Below, in pieces: positions 33,733-40,883 of a DNA stretch of 64,000 nucleotides. Every line of letters begins with the position of its first letter. Position 1 is the first letter of the stretch. This DNA is from DASVRZ01 sp038230215 (lineage in GTDB: Bacteria > Verrucomicrobiota > Verrucomicrobiia > Chthoniobacterales > DASVRZ01): contig JBBRNR010000002.1 of NCBI GenBank assembly GCA_038230215.1, positions 310,001 through 374,000 on the forward strand. Reading direction: 5' to 3'. Position numbers and translations under genes: made by a program. Below the pieces are notes generated by a model. It was not told where the DNA came from and did not search any database. It saw nothing but the letters and a program-made list of their open reading frames with translations.

Positions 33733-34191
33733 ATGAATAGCATCAAATACCGCCCAAATGTAGCGGCAATTCTTCAGCGCGTAGATGGTCAGATTCTCGT
33801 TGGCGAACGGCGCGACTACTCCGGCGCGTGGCAGTTTCCCCAAGGCGGCGTCGATTTGGGCGAAAGCCTGGAGGACGCGTTGCGGCGCGAGATCTGGGAG
33901 GAAATCGGACTCGACTCCAATGCTTATGACGTCGGTGAAATGCGCGGGCCGTATCGCTACGAGTTCATGAGGAAGCGCAAAAACTGGGGTTTTGGCGGTC
34001 AGGAGCAGCATTATTTTTTGCTGCATGCACGCCCAGATTGCACCCCAAAAGTGGACGTAAAGCATCCAGAATTTCAAAAACTCCGCTGGATCTGGCCGCC
34101 AGAGTTTCAACTAGTCTGGTTGCCGGAAATGAAGAAGCCGGTCTATCACCAAGTCTTCCTCGACTTCTTTCAAGTCGATCTGAACGACTAG
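33733..34191 (+). CDS. rppH: RNA pyrophosphohydrolase, Nudix family
   Basis: A 152-residue Nudix hydrolase. The Nudix box runs from GGVDLGESLEDALRR to the EEIGL end (residues about 37-60), and WQFPQGG before it and YHQVFLDFF after it are typical of RppH/NudH. It removes pyrophosphate from the 5' end of RNAs and starts decay. N-terminal YRPNVAAIL fits the RppH start, so ATG 33733 is firm. That start is 9 bp from the divergent gene and has no purine-rich ribosome site (upstream is CCCCC), so the transcript may be leaderless or begin inside the neighbour. Confidence 0.9.
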   Translation: MNSIKYRPNVAAILQRVDGQILVGERRDYSGAWQFPQGGVDLGESLEDALRREIWEEIGLDSNAYDVGEMRGPYRYEFMRKRKNWGFGGQEQHYFLLHARPDCTPKVDVKHPEFQKLRWIWPPEFQLVWLPEMKKPVYHQVFLDFFQVDLND

Positions 34192-34244
34192 CGCCGCGCC
34201 GATTTGCAAAACGGGTCGGGTCGTTTAGAATTGGCGTCCCATTT

Positions 34245-35429
34245 ATGAGTATTATCAGTCCCGACCGGCTGGAGAAAATCCAGTTTAGCAACGATGAGAT
34301 CGCCCGTTATTCCCGGCACCTCATCATGCCGGAAGTGACGCTCGAAGGTCAGAAAAAGCTCAAAGCCGCGAAGATCCTCTGCATCGGTGCGGGCGGACTC
34401 GGCTCGCCCATTGCGCTCTATCTCGCTGCGGCGGGCATCGGAACGATCTGTCTGGTGGACTTCGACACCGTGGATTTTTCCAATTTGCAGCGTCAGATTC
34501 TCCACGGAACGAAAGACGTCGGTCGCAAGAAAATCCTCTCCGCCCGCGACCGCATTCGGGATGTAAATCCGAACGTCCAGGTCGTCATGCACGACACAAT
34601 GTTCCGCTCGGAGAACGCCATGGAGATCGTCGCTCCCTACGACATTGTGATCGACGGCACAGATAACTTCCCGACTCGTTATCTGTCCAATGACGTCTGC
34701 GTTTTCCTGAAAAAGCCCAACGTCTATGGCTCGATCTTTCGCTTCGACGGCCAATGCACGGTTTTCGCACCGCATCTCGGCGGCCCTTGCTACCGCTGCA
34801 TGTTTCCCGAACCGCCGCCTCCCGGTATGGTCCCTAGCTGCGCCGAAGGTGGCGTGCTGGGGATTTTGCCCGGTATCATCGGCGTCATGCAGGCGATTGA
34901 GGCCGTGAAACTCATCATGGGTATCGGCGAAACGCTGATGGGCCGGCTCATCAACTTCGACGCGCTGACGATGAAGTTTCGCGAATTCAAACTGCGCCGC
35001 GACCCGAAGTGTCCGGTCTGCGGCGAACATCCGACCGTCACCGAGCCGATCGATTACGAAATGTTCTGCGGCGTGCCGCAAGCCGCTGCGAAACTTGAGG
35101 AAGACGCCGATGTGCCATCGATTTCTGCAAAAGAACTCAAGGAACGCCTCGACCGTGGCGACAAGGTCGTCCTCCTCGATGTCCGCGAGAAATACGAATG
35201 GGACATCTGCCATTTGCCCGGTGCGACTTTGATTCCACTCAACCAACTTCCATCGCGTATGAGCGAACTGGATTCGGCGGATGAGATCGTAGTGCATTGC
35301 AAGATCGGCAATCGCAGCGTGACGGCTTTTCACACGTTGCAGGACGCTGGGTTCGGGAAACTCCTGAATCTTACCGACGGCCTCGTAACATGGACGGATC
35401 AGGTCGATCCTGCCTTCCCGAAATACTGA
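34245..35429 (+). CDS. moeB: E1-like adenylyltransferase with C-terminal rhodanese (MoeB/ThiF type)
   Basis: A 394-residue fusion. The E1 domain has the nucleotide loop GAGGLGSP at 48-55, FDTVDFSNLQRQ, two zinc-cysteine pairs (CYRCMF and CPVCGE) and the catalytic-loop Cys in MVPSCAEGGVLG. A rhodanese domain covers roughly 285-394, with active Cys in HCKIGNRS. The enzyme adenylates a ubiquitin-like sulfur carrier and the rhodanese can supply sulfur, for molybdopterin, thiamin or cysteine synthesis. No carrier protein gene is adjacent, so the pathway is uncertain. ATG 34245 is preferred; the longer frame lies over rppH. Confidence 0.85.
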   Translation: MSIISPDRLEKIQFSNDEIARYSRHLIMPEVTLEGQKKLKAAKILCIGAGGLGSPIALYLAAAGIGTICLVDFDTVDFSNLQRQILHGTKDVGRKKILSARDRIRDVNPNVQVVMHDTMFRSENAMEIVAPYDIVIDGTDNFPTRYLSNDVCVFLKKPNVYGSIFRFDGQCTVFAPHLGGPCYRCMFPEPPPPGMVPSCAEGGVLGILPGIIGVMQAIEAVKLIMGIGETLMGRLINFDALTMKFREFKLRRDPKCPVCGEHPTVTEPIDYEMFCGVPQAAAKLEEDADVPSISAKELKERLDRGDKVVLLDVREKYEWDICHLPGATLIPLNQLPSRMSELDSADEIVVHCKIGNRSVTAFHTLQDAGFGKLLNLTDGLVTWTDQVDPAFPKY

Positions 35430-35441
35430 TTCGAGTTGCAG

Positions 35442-35690
35442 ATGGATCGCGCACAATTGATCCAGATTTTGCGCTGCCCGGAAACGATGCAACTCGTCCG
35501 TGAGGCGACGGCTGAAGAAATCTCCGACTGCAATCGACGCATCGCCGCCGGGGAGATTCACAAAAAGTCCGGCGCGCCGCGCCTTGAATCGATCGAAACT
35601 GGACTCATCCGCGAAGACGGCACGATCCTTTTTCCCATTGAAAATAACATCCCCGTAATGTTGCTCGAAGAAGCTCTTGTTCTTCGTTAA
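35442..35690 (+). CDS. Trm112-like small protein lacking most zinc cysteines
   Basis: An 82-residue protein that looks like the Trm112/UPF0434 family: ILRCPETMQLVREA near the N-terminus and GTILFPIENNIPVMLLEEAL at the C-terminus. Only the first CP is kept; the other cysteines are missing, so a zinc site is unlikely. Members of the family support methyltransferases. The ATG at 35442 lies 12 bp after the preceding stop, and the intervening bases contain the recurring CGAGTTGCAG motif. An in-frame TTG six bases upstream is the alternative start. Confidence 0.7.
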   Translation: MDRAQLIQILRCPETMQLVREATAEEISDCNRRIAAGEIHKKSGAPRLESIETGLIREDGTILFPIENNIPVMLLEEALVLR

Positions 35691-35710
35691 AAAATCTCTA
35701 GAACGAAGCC

Positions 35711-36460
35711 ATGCCATCCGACGCCGTGAGTTCCGAGAAAAGAATCATTCTCGATGATCTGGACCAGAAAGAAGTCGTCGATACGGAGACTTACAAGCGC
35801 AAGCTGAAAGAGCAGCAACTTTCCCTGCTCAACCTCCAGTTGCGCCTGAGCAAAACCAAACGCTCCGTCATCATGGTCTTCGAGGGACCAGACGCGGCGG
35901 GCAAAGGCGGCTCGATCAAGCGCATCACCGAGAAACTCGACCCGCGCATGTATCGCGTTTACTCGGTCATCAAGCCGACTTCCGAGGAATATCAGCACCA
36001 TTACATGTGGCGTTTCTGGAACAAACTTCCGCAATACGGCCAGATCGCCATCTTCGACCGCTCGTGGTATGGCCGCCTTCTGGTCGAGCGCGTGGAAGGT
36101 TTCGCCAAAGAGGACGAATGGAAGCGCGCCACCCGGGAAATCAACGACTTTGAGCGCACTCTGACCGACGACGGCGCGATCATTTTCAAGTTCTACATCC
36201 ATATTAGCAAGGACGAGCAACTGGAGCGTTTCAAACGTCGCGAGGCCGATCCCTACAAGCACTGGAAAATCAGCGACGAAGACTGGCGCAACCGCCACAA
36301 ATGGAACGAGCACAACCTGGCGGCGCAGGATTGTTTCGAGAAAACCTCCACCCGCTGCGCACCGTGGGTCGTCATTCCCGGCAATTACAAATGGAGCGCG
36401 CGACTTCAGGTTTTGAAAACGATTACGCGTCGCCTCGAGGAAACCGACCTCACCACGTAA
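35711..36460 (+). CDS. ppk2: Polyphosphate kinase 2 family protein
   Basis: A 249-residue PPK2 enzyme. Walker A is GPDAAGKGG at 59-67, followed by SIKRITEKLDPR; Walker B is IAIFDRSWYGR near 112-122. DPYKHWKISDEDWRNR is the lid region. PPK2 enzymes transfer phosphate between polyphosphate and nucleotides, usually favouring NDP or NMP phosphorylation; the class cannot be set from this alone. It is a single-domain form and converges on the response regulator gene. Confidence 0.9.
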   Translation: MPSDAVSSEKRIILDDLDQKEVVDTETYKRKLKEQQLSLLNLQLRLSKTKRSVIMVFEGPDAAGKGGSIKRITEKLDPRMYRVYSVIKPTSEEYQHHYMWRFWNKLPQYGQIAIFDRSWYGRLLVERVEGFAKEDEWKRATREINDFERTLTDDGAIIFKFYIHISKDEQLERFKRREADPYKHWKISDEDWRNRHKWNEHNLAAQDCFEKTSTRCAPWVVIPGNYKWSARLQVLKTITRRLEETDLTT

Positions 36461-36509
36461 CCCTGCAACTCGCCTGCAACTCGCCTGTTAGTAGCTTGTT
36501 AGTCGCCCG

Positions 36510-37907
36510 CTAGCACTCGATCTCGAGACGCTTGATTTTCTGGTAAAGCGTCGGGCGATAAATCCCGAGCATTTCCGCCGCTTTTTTCTTGTTGCCCTGG
36601 GTCGCCGCCAGGGCGCGGATGATGGTTTGCTTCTCGTTTTCCACCAGACTTTGCACGCTTGCAGTCGTCGCCTTGCGGCGGGTTTGCAGCCCGGCGGGCA
36701 ATCGGATTTCCGCAGGCAGATGCGCCTCCTCGATGGTGTGTCCCTCGGCCAGAACGACTGCATACTCAATGGCATTGCGGAGTTGCCGCACATTTCCCGG
36801 CCAATGGAAGGCGGTGATTTTATCCAAGGCACTGGCCGTGAGGACGATGCCGTCCTTGCCCATCTGGCTGGCAAAAGTTTCCACGAACAGATTGGCCAGC
36901 ATGGGAATATCCTCGCGTCGTTCCCGCAGCGGCGGCAACTCGAGTTGGAACGTATTCAGCCGGTAATACAGATCCTCGCGCAGACGTCCGCTCTCCAGCG
37001 CCTCGTCGATCGCGCGATTGGTCGCGGCAATCAGCCGGAAATCGACCGGTTTCGTTTTCGTGCTGCCGAGCGGACGATACTCGCGTTCCTGCAAAACGCG
37101 CAGCAACCGCGTCTGGAGTTCGGGAGGCATCTCGGCGAGCTCATCGAGGAAAAGCGTGCCGCCTGCCGACTCCTGGATCATGCCTGGAAAATCGGCGACG
37201 GCTCCGGTGAACGCCCCTTTTACATAACCAAACAACTCGGCCTCGATCATGTTCGCCGGGAACGCCGCGCAGTTCAGTTTCACCAGCGGACCCGTCGCCC
37301 GGCGGCTCGATTGATGAATGTGATTCGCCAAAACTTCCTTGCCCACGCCGCTTTCGCCGAGGATGAGAACACTGGCGTCGCTCGTCGCGAGGCGGCGCAC
37401 CAGATCGTAGATTTCCTGCATCTTGCGACTGCGCGCCTTCGGGGAAAAATACGCCTCGGCCCGCCGCAATTTCTTTTTCAGCTCCTTCGTTTCCTCCCGT
37501 AAATGCGCCGTCTCCTCCTGCATGTTGTGCGCCTCCAGAGCGCGCCCCAGCAGACTGATCACCTCCTCCGGCGCGTAGGGCTTGCTGATAAAATGAAACG
37601 CTCCGAGTTTGATCGATTCGATGGCGTTATGCAGTGAATCTTGACCCGTCAAAATGATTACCTGGAGATCGGGCCGCGTGAGTTTCATCTCGCTCAGGAG
37701 CTCCATACCGTCGCCATCGGGCAGGCCGAGGTCCAGCAACACGGCGTCGGGATTTTCCCGCTCCACGAGGCTGCGCCCGGAGGAGGCCGTGTTGGCGAGA
37801 TGCACCGTGTAACCCTTGCGCGTAAGCAGTGCGTCGAGCGTCATGAGGACGGGGCGCTCGTCGTCGATCACCACGATTTTTCCCAGAGTGGCGGCGGGCG
37901 TGTTCAT
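36510..37907 (-). CDS. Sigma-54-dependent response regulator (NtrC family)
   Basis: A 465-residue activator. The receiver has D59 (DAVLLDLGLPDG) and the switch Lys in ISKPYAPEE. The AAA+ domain has Walker A GESGVGKE at 184-191, the sigma-54 contact loop GAFTGA at 231-236, and GTLFLDELAEMP. A Fis-type helix-turn-helix ends the protein (GNKKKAAEMLGIYRPTLYQKIKRL). It activates sigma-54 promoters after phosphorylation. Its start overlaps the stop of the kinase gene by 4 bp, so the two are a two-component pair. Targets are not visible here. Confidence 0.9.
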   Translation of the reverse strand: MNTPAATLGKIVVIDDERPVLMTLDALLTRKGYTVHLANTASSGRSLVERENPDAVLLDLGLPDGDGMELLSEMKLTRPDLQVIILTGQDSLHNAIESIKLGAFHFISKPYAPEEVISLLGRALEAHNMQEETAHLREETKELKKKLRRAEAYFSPKARSRKMQEIYDLVRRLATSDASVLILGESGVGKEVLANHIHQSSRRATGPLVKLNCAAFPANMIEAELFGYVKGAFTGAVADFPGMIQESAGGTLFLDELAEMPPELQTRLLRVLQEREYRPLGSTKTKPVDFRLIAATNRAIDEALESGRLREDLYYRLNTFQLELPPLRERREDIPMLANLFVETFASQMGKDGIVLTASALDKITAFHWPGNVRQLRNAIEYAVVLAEGHTIEEAHLPAEIRLPAGLQTRRKATTASVQSLVENEKQTIIRALAATQGNKKKAAEMLGIYRPTLYQKIKRLEIEC

Positions 37908-38611
37908 GGGAGTTGCATGGGAAGGCGGACGGTTGTCTGGAGCGTTTCATTCACGATATTTCGCTCATACTGAATCACCCCGGAATGGGCGGCCAATACG
38001 CGCCGGGCAAAATAAAGTCCCAGTCCCATGTGACCGCGCACCTGACTGGAAAAAGGCTGGTGTCCCCACGAGTCCGGGTCGGTGTCGCCGAAGTATTTTT
38101 CCGTCCAGGAGAGCACGAGAAACCCATCGTCCTCGTGTGCGGCGATGACGATTTGAGCGTCGGCGGAAAGGTGGTGCAAGCTGTTCTCGATCAATTCACC
38201 GATGGCTTGAGAAATGAGGACGAAATCGACAACCACTTTTCCAGCCAACGGACTTTTTTCCCAAGTGATCTGGGCTGCCTTTTCGCCCGCCTGCAGGCTC
38301 AGAAACGGGCTCAAATCCTCCAGAAAAAAATCCGCCGGATATGGGATCGCCATTACATTGGGAGTCGAGATTCTACGATTGAGAGCACTGAGTTGAGTGG
38401 TCGCCGAGACGATCAGCTGGTGTGCCTCGGCCAGATCGGCTTCGCGCTCTGCATCTGTGTCGGCATATTGGGCCGCACTGATGCGTAAATTAATGCCGTT
38501 CAACACGTTGCGCCAGTCGTGCGTGAGCGTTCGCATCCCCTGCTCCACTTGTTGGATATTCACTCTGTCAGATGTGTCGTCGTTCACGACACCGTGTGTA
38601 GTCGGTTTCAT
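37904..38611 (-). CDS. Cytoplasmic sensor histidine kinase, partner of the downstream regulator
   Basis: A 235-residue kinase without membrane helices or a recognisable sensor domain. The likely phospho-acceptor is H31 in LTHDWRNVLNG. The ATPase domain has an N-box with N142 (IGELIENSLHHL) and a G-box at 192-199 (GHMGLGLY), but the first G-box (D-x-G-x-G) is not clear, so the ATPase is divergent. The frame is open further upstream into repeat array C, but I chose ATG 38609-38611 because the extension is array sequence. It overlaps the response regulator by 4 bp. Array C and orphan gene C lie divergently on its 5' side. Confidence 0.75.
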   Translation of the reverse strand: MKPTTHGVVNDDTSDRVNIQQVEQGMRTLTHDWRNVLNGINLRISAAQYADTDAEREADLAEAHQLIVSATTQLSALNRRISTPNVMAIPYPADFFLEDLSPFLSLQAGEKAAQITWEKSPLAGKVVVDFVLISQAIGELIENSLHHLSADAQIVIAAHEDDGFLVLSWTEKYFGDTDPDSWGHQPFSSQVRGHMGLGLYFARRVLAAHSGVIQYERNIVNETLQTTVRLPMQLP

Positions 38612-38725
38612 CAGCTTGGTAAAGTGAAAGATGGAGTCGGCGATATTTCCTGTCGCCGTATCGAAACAGGAACATGCGGCCCGGGGAATACCGTCGTGCT
38701 CATCGCTCTGGCAGCCGCTTCTTGC

Positions 38726-38963
38726 AGTGCACAATCGACTTCCATGCCATTGGGACCGCCTTCCGACGGTGTGGAATCGACCCCCAGTCCGCTGGCACCC
38801 CATTCCAACAGTGCGGAATCGACCCTAGTCCGCTGGCACCCCATTCCGACAGTGTGGAATCGACCGCCACTACGCTGGAAGCCGATTCTGACAGTGCGGA
38901 ATCGACTCCCACTGCGCTGGAAGCCGATTCCACACTGGAATTTTGGACCGAGTTTGGGGCGTA
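38726..38963 (+). repeat. Tandem array C, five to six units of 42 bp
   Basis: A GGAATCGAC-like anchor recurs at 38731 (diverged), 38773, 38815, 38856, 38898 and 38937 (partial), giving spacings of 42, 42, 41, 42 and 39. Period and even the single 41-bp unit match array A, although the sequence differs. Units carry complementary ends: GGAATCG pairs with CGATTCC inside a unit, and ATTCC-N8-GGAAT pairs across unit junctions. Several frames are open through it, producing spurious proteins on both strands. The array lies about 160 bp upstream of orphan gene C and about 115 bp from the start of the divergent kinase gene. The spacer 38964-39106 holds a CGAGG/CCTCG hairpin near 39068-39085 and no gene. 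Confidence 0.9.
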
Positions 38964-39106
38964 ACCAGCGGTGTTGCCAGGCTGAGCCACTGGCTCTCTC
39001 ATATTTTTTGGGAAATAACTGGTCGCGCCACATTGATTCTGATTAAAAATCGCACCCGACGTTTTGCGAGGCCACAACGACCTCGTCGGCGTCCACCCAT
39101 GACCCA

Positions 39107-39123
39107 TTAAGGAACCCTTATTT
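39107..39123 (+). promoter_or_regulatory. Leader and ribosome binding site of orphan gene C, conserved with gene A
   Basis: TTAAGGAACCCTTATTT directly precedes the ATG. It aligns without gaps with the leader of orphan gene A (13 of 17 bases). AAGGA is the ribosome binding site. The conserved distance and downstream ATGCCT suggest common descent or common control of the two loci. Confidence 0.6.
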
Positions 39124-39867
39124 ATGCCTAGATACCAAGCACCCACCTCCGACGAAGCTCGTCTCACCGCCCTCGAAAAAGCCCGCGACATCGCGAAAAT
39201 CGACATCGCCGCCGGACGCAAATCCATCACCGCAGGCACCCTCGACGCCATTACCGGCTTCATCCTGCTCTTCCGCCCGCTCTATGTCGCCCTCGCCGCA
39301 GCTCTCGGCGGACGCATCAAAGAAGTGCGCGAACGCGAAACCGCCCGCGCCATCCTCGACACCTACGTGCGCGACTTCTGGGAAGTGCTCAAACGCCGCA
39401 GCCACCGCCTGGGCCATCCCGTCGAGATTTACACCTACTACGGCATCCCCGGCGACGGAAACGTGCCAGATCTCCACACCTTCGACGACCTCCTGAACGC
39501 CGCCGACAAACTCATCACCGGCGAGACCACCGCCCTCGGCAAAGGCTTCCCCGCCATGAGCAACCCCAGCATCGCCGCGCTCGTCCCGGTGCTCGCCGAG
39601 GCCCGCAAACAAGCCGCCGACGTGCCCCTCGCCGACCGCGCCTACACCACCGCGCAAACCGCCATCGCCGCCAAACGTGCCGAAGCCGACACCCACATCA
39701 ATGACATCATGGCCGACCTCGAAAGCAGCCTCCGCCGCATCGAACCCTCGACCCGCCGCCAAATCCTGCGCAGTTACGGCGCGACCTTCGTTCCCCTCCC
39801 CGGCGAACCCGCCGACCCGACACCAGGCGAAACGCCAGCCGCCAACACACCGACAGCTCCGGTCTAA
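39124..39867 (+). CDS. Orphan protein C
   Basis: A 247-residue protein, mostly helical and Ala-rich, of no family that I recognise. The N-terminal half is a run of amphipathic helices (ARLTALEKARDIAKIDIAAG, then a long ETARAILDTYVRDFWEVLKRR helix). The centre has YTYYGIPGDGNVPDLHTFDD. The C-terminal half is another helical block ending STRRQILRSYGATF, followed by a Pro/Thr/Ala-rich tail. One segment near 45-63 (FILLFRPLYVALAAALGG) is hydrophobic enough to be a buried or membrane helix. GC is high and codon use is chromosomal. The start has a good ribosome site. Three small membrane genes follow. Confidence 0.75.
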   Translation: MPRYQAPTSDEARLTALEKARDIAKIDIAAGRKSITAGTLDAITGFILLFRPLYVALAAALGGRIKEVRERETARAILDTYVRDFWEVLKRRSHRLGHPVEIYTYYGIPGDGNVPDLHTFDDLLNAADKLITGETTALGKGFPAMSNPSIAALVPVLAEARKQAADVPLADRAYTTAQTAIAAKRAEADTHINDIMADLESSLRRIEPSTRRQILRSYGATFVPLPGEPADPTPGETPAANTPTAPV

Positions 39868-39903
39868 TAGGATGTGAGACTACTCGTCGCCATCCACAGC
39901 TAT

Positions 39904-40083
39904 ATGAAGCGTGAACTACACAAAAAGTCCGGCCCATTGGCTTCACCGTTTTGGGACTACGCTGGTTACATCTTTCTCGCTGCATTCCTATTGTTGTCTG
40001 GCGAAAGTCTTCTTTGGATTTGGGGTGCTTTCGTACTCGCCGTATTTCTGGCTTTGCGTAGTTGGGGCCGACAGTCCGATTAG
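39904..40083 (+). CDS. Small membrane protein
   Basis: A 59-residue protein (MKRELHKKSGPLASPFWDYAG at its start) with two closely spaced membrane helices and a basic tail (LRSWGRQSD). It follows orphan gene C by 36 bp. An upstream GTG at 39874 would add ten residues; I prefer the ATG. It has no recognised family. It and the next two genes have lower GC than gene C, as does the membrane gene after orphan gene B. Confidence 0.5.
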   Translation: MKRELHKKSGPLASPFWDYAGYIFLAAFLLLSGESLLWIWGAFVLAVFLALRSWGRQSD

Positions 40084-40116
40084 ATTTTGCTTCGTTCACC
40101 ATGTATTCTGATTGTC

Positions 40117-40461
40117 ATGCTCCCAAGATCATCCGAGGACGCCTTCACTTTTGAAATGAACGCCATCAATAAATCAGCATTCGTCCGATTCCTGATGGCA
40201 CTAGCGGGTTGCTTGGTATTTGCTTTTGGCACAATTAGCCTAGTCAGGGCGGATCTTTGCATAATCGAGGCCTATCGATCTCTCGAAACTTTACCTAAAG
40301 AGCTCGCTGGGGAGCCGCTTCCATCGTTTCATTCGACTCTTATCTGGTTATTCCTGGCGGGCTGCGTCTGGCTATATGCCTTCGGTATGGCCGTGCGGCA
40401 CCTCCTTTTAGCACTGCGACATCTCCGGTCCAACAAGATGTTAGATGGTGAAGCCTCATGA
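40117..40461 (+). CDS. Two-helix membrane protein, unknown
   Basis: A 114-residue protein with two transmembrane helices (about residues 27-47, MALAGCLVFAFGTISLV, and about 75-95, LIWLFLAGCVWLYAFGMAV) separated by an outside loop, and a basic cytoplasmic tail. ATG 40156 is an alternative start. Its stop overlaps the start of the following gene as ATGA, so the two are co-translated. I recognise no family. Confidence 0.5.
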   Translation: MLPRSSEDAFTFEMNAINKSAFVRFLMALAGCLVFAFGTISLVRADLCIIEAYRSLETLPKELAGEPLPSFHSTLIWLFLAGCVWLYAFGMAVRHLLLALRHLRSNKMLDGEAS

Positions 40462-40775
40462 CCGTCCACGAACAGTTTAGACAGCGTCGGGTGAAGCTGC
40501 TTAAGGGTATCGCTGCAAGCTTCGTCTTGTTCGCGGCTGCGAGTTCGCTCGCCAACAAACATCCTTCTCCGATTCTCGTGGCGTTGATCCTTCTTGCCTT
40601 CGCCGGTTTTGGTGTTTGCACCATCCTCATCAACTTTGCCTGCAAGTGTCCGCGCTGTCGGAAATGCATCATAGCCATCAACACTCCCGACACGAGCTTC
40701 CTCTCTTTTCCACGTTATTGCGGTCACTGCGGTTTGGATTTCGAGTCTGTCGATGCTGACACACCACCCATCTAA
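40458..40775 (+). CDS. Membrane protein with C-terminal zinc-ribbon-like cysteines
   Basis: A 105-residue protein with two hydrophobic helices (about 18-32 and 40-60) and then CKCPRCRKC and CGHCG, four cysteines spaced like a small zinc ribbon. The start overlaps the previous gene by 4 bp. The zinc ribbon would face the cytoplasm if the helices form a hairpin. I recognise no family and assign no function. Confidence 0.55.
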   Translation: MTVHEQFRQRRVKLLKGIAASFVLFAAASSLANKHPSPILVALILLAFAGFGVCTILINFACKCPRCRKCIIAINTPDTSFLSFPRYCGHCGLDFESVDADTPPI

Positions 40776-40840
40776 CCATGCAACCACGCCCGTTACTTTT
40801 GCGCTTGGGCAAGTAAGGCGTCGTCGATATTTAGGTCGTC

Positions 40841-40875
40841 CTCATGCAGATGAAACTGAAAATCATCTGCATGAG
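40841..40875. terminator. Strong hairpin between convergent genes
   Basis: CTCATGCAGATGA at 40841-40853 is followed by a 9-nt loop and its perfect complement TCATCTGCATGAG at 40863-40875, a 13-bp stem. It lies between the end of the rightward small membrane genes and the end of the leftward transketolase gene. No T-run follows on either side, so it may act as a bidirectional transcript end stabiliser rather than a classical terminator. Confidence 0.5.
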
Positions 40876-40883
40876 TCACCACA

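Noticed and set aside
38612..38803. Longer start for the histidine kinase inside array C
   Set aside because: The extension is made of array units, and homology to kinases starts after the ATG at 38611.
38840..38852. Sigma-54 promoter in array C (TGGCACCCC)
   Set aside because: The GG is not followed ten bases later by GC, so the -12 element is missing, although the divergent operon encodes a sigma-54 activator.
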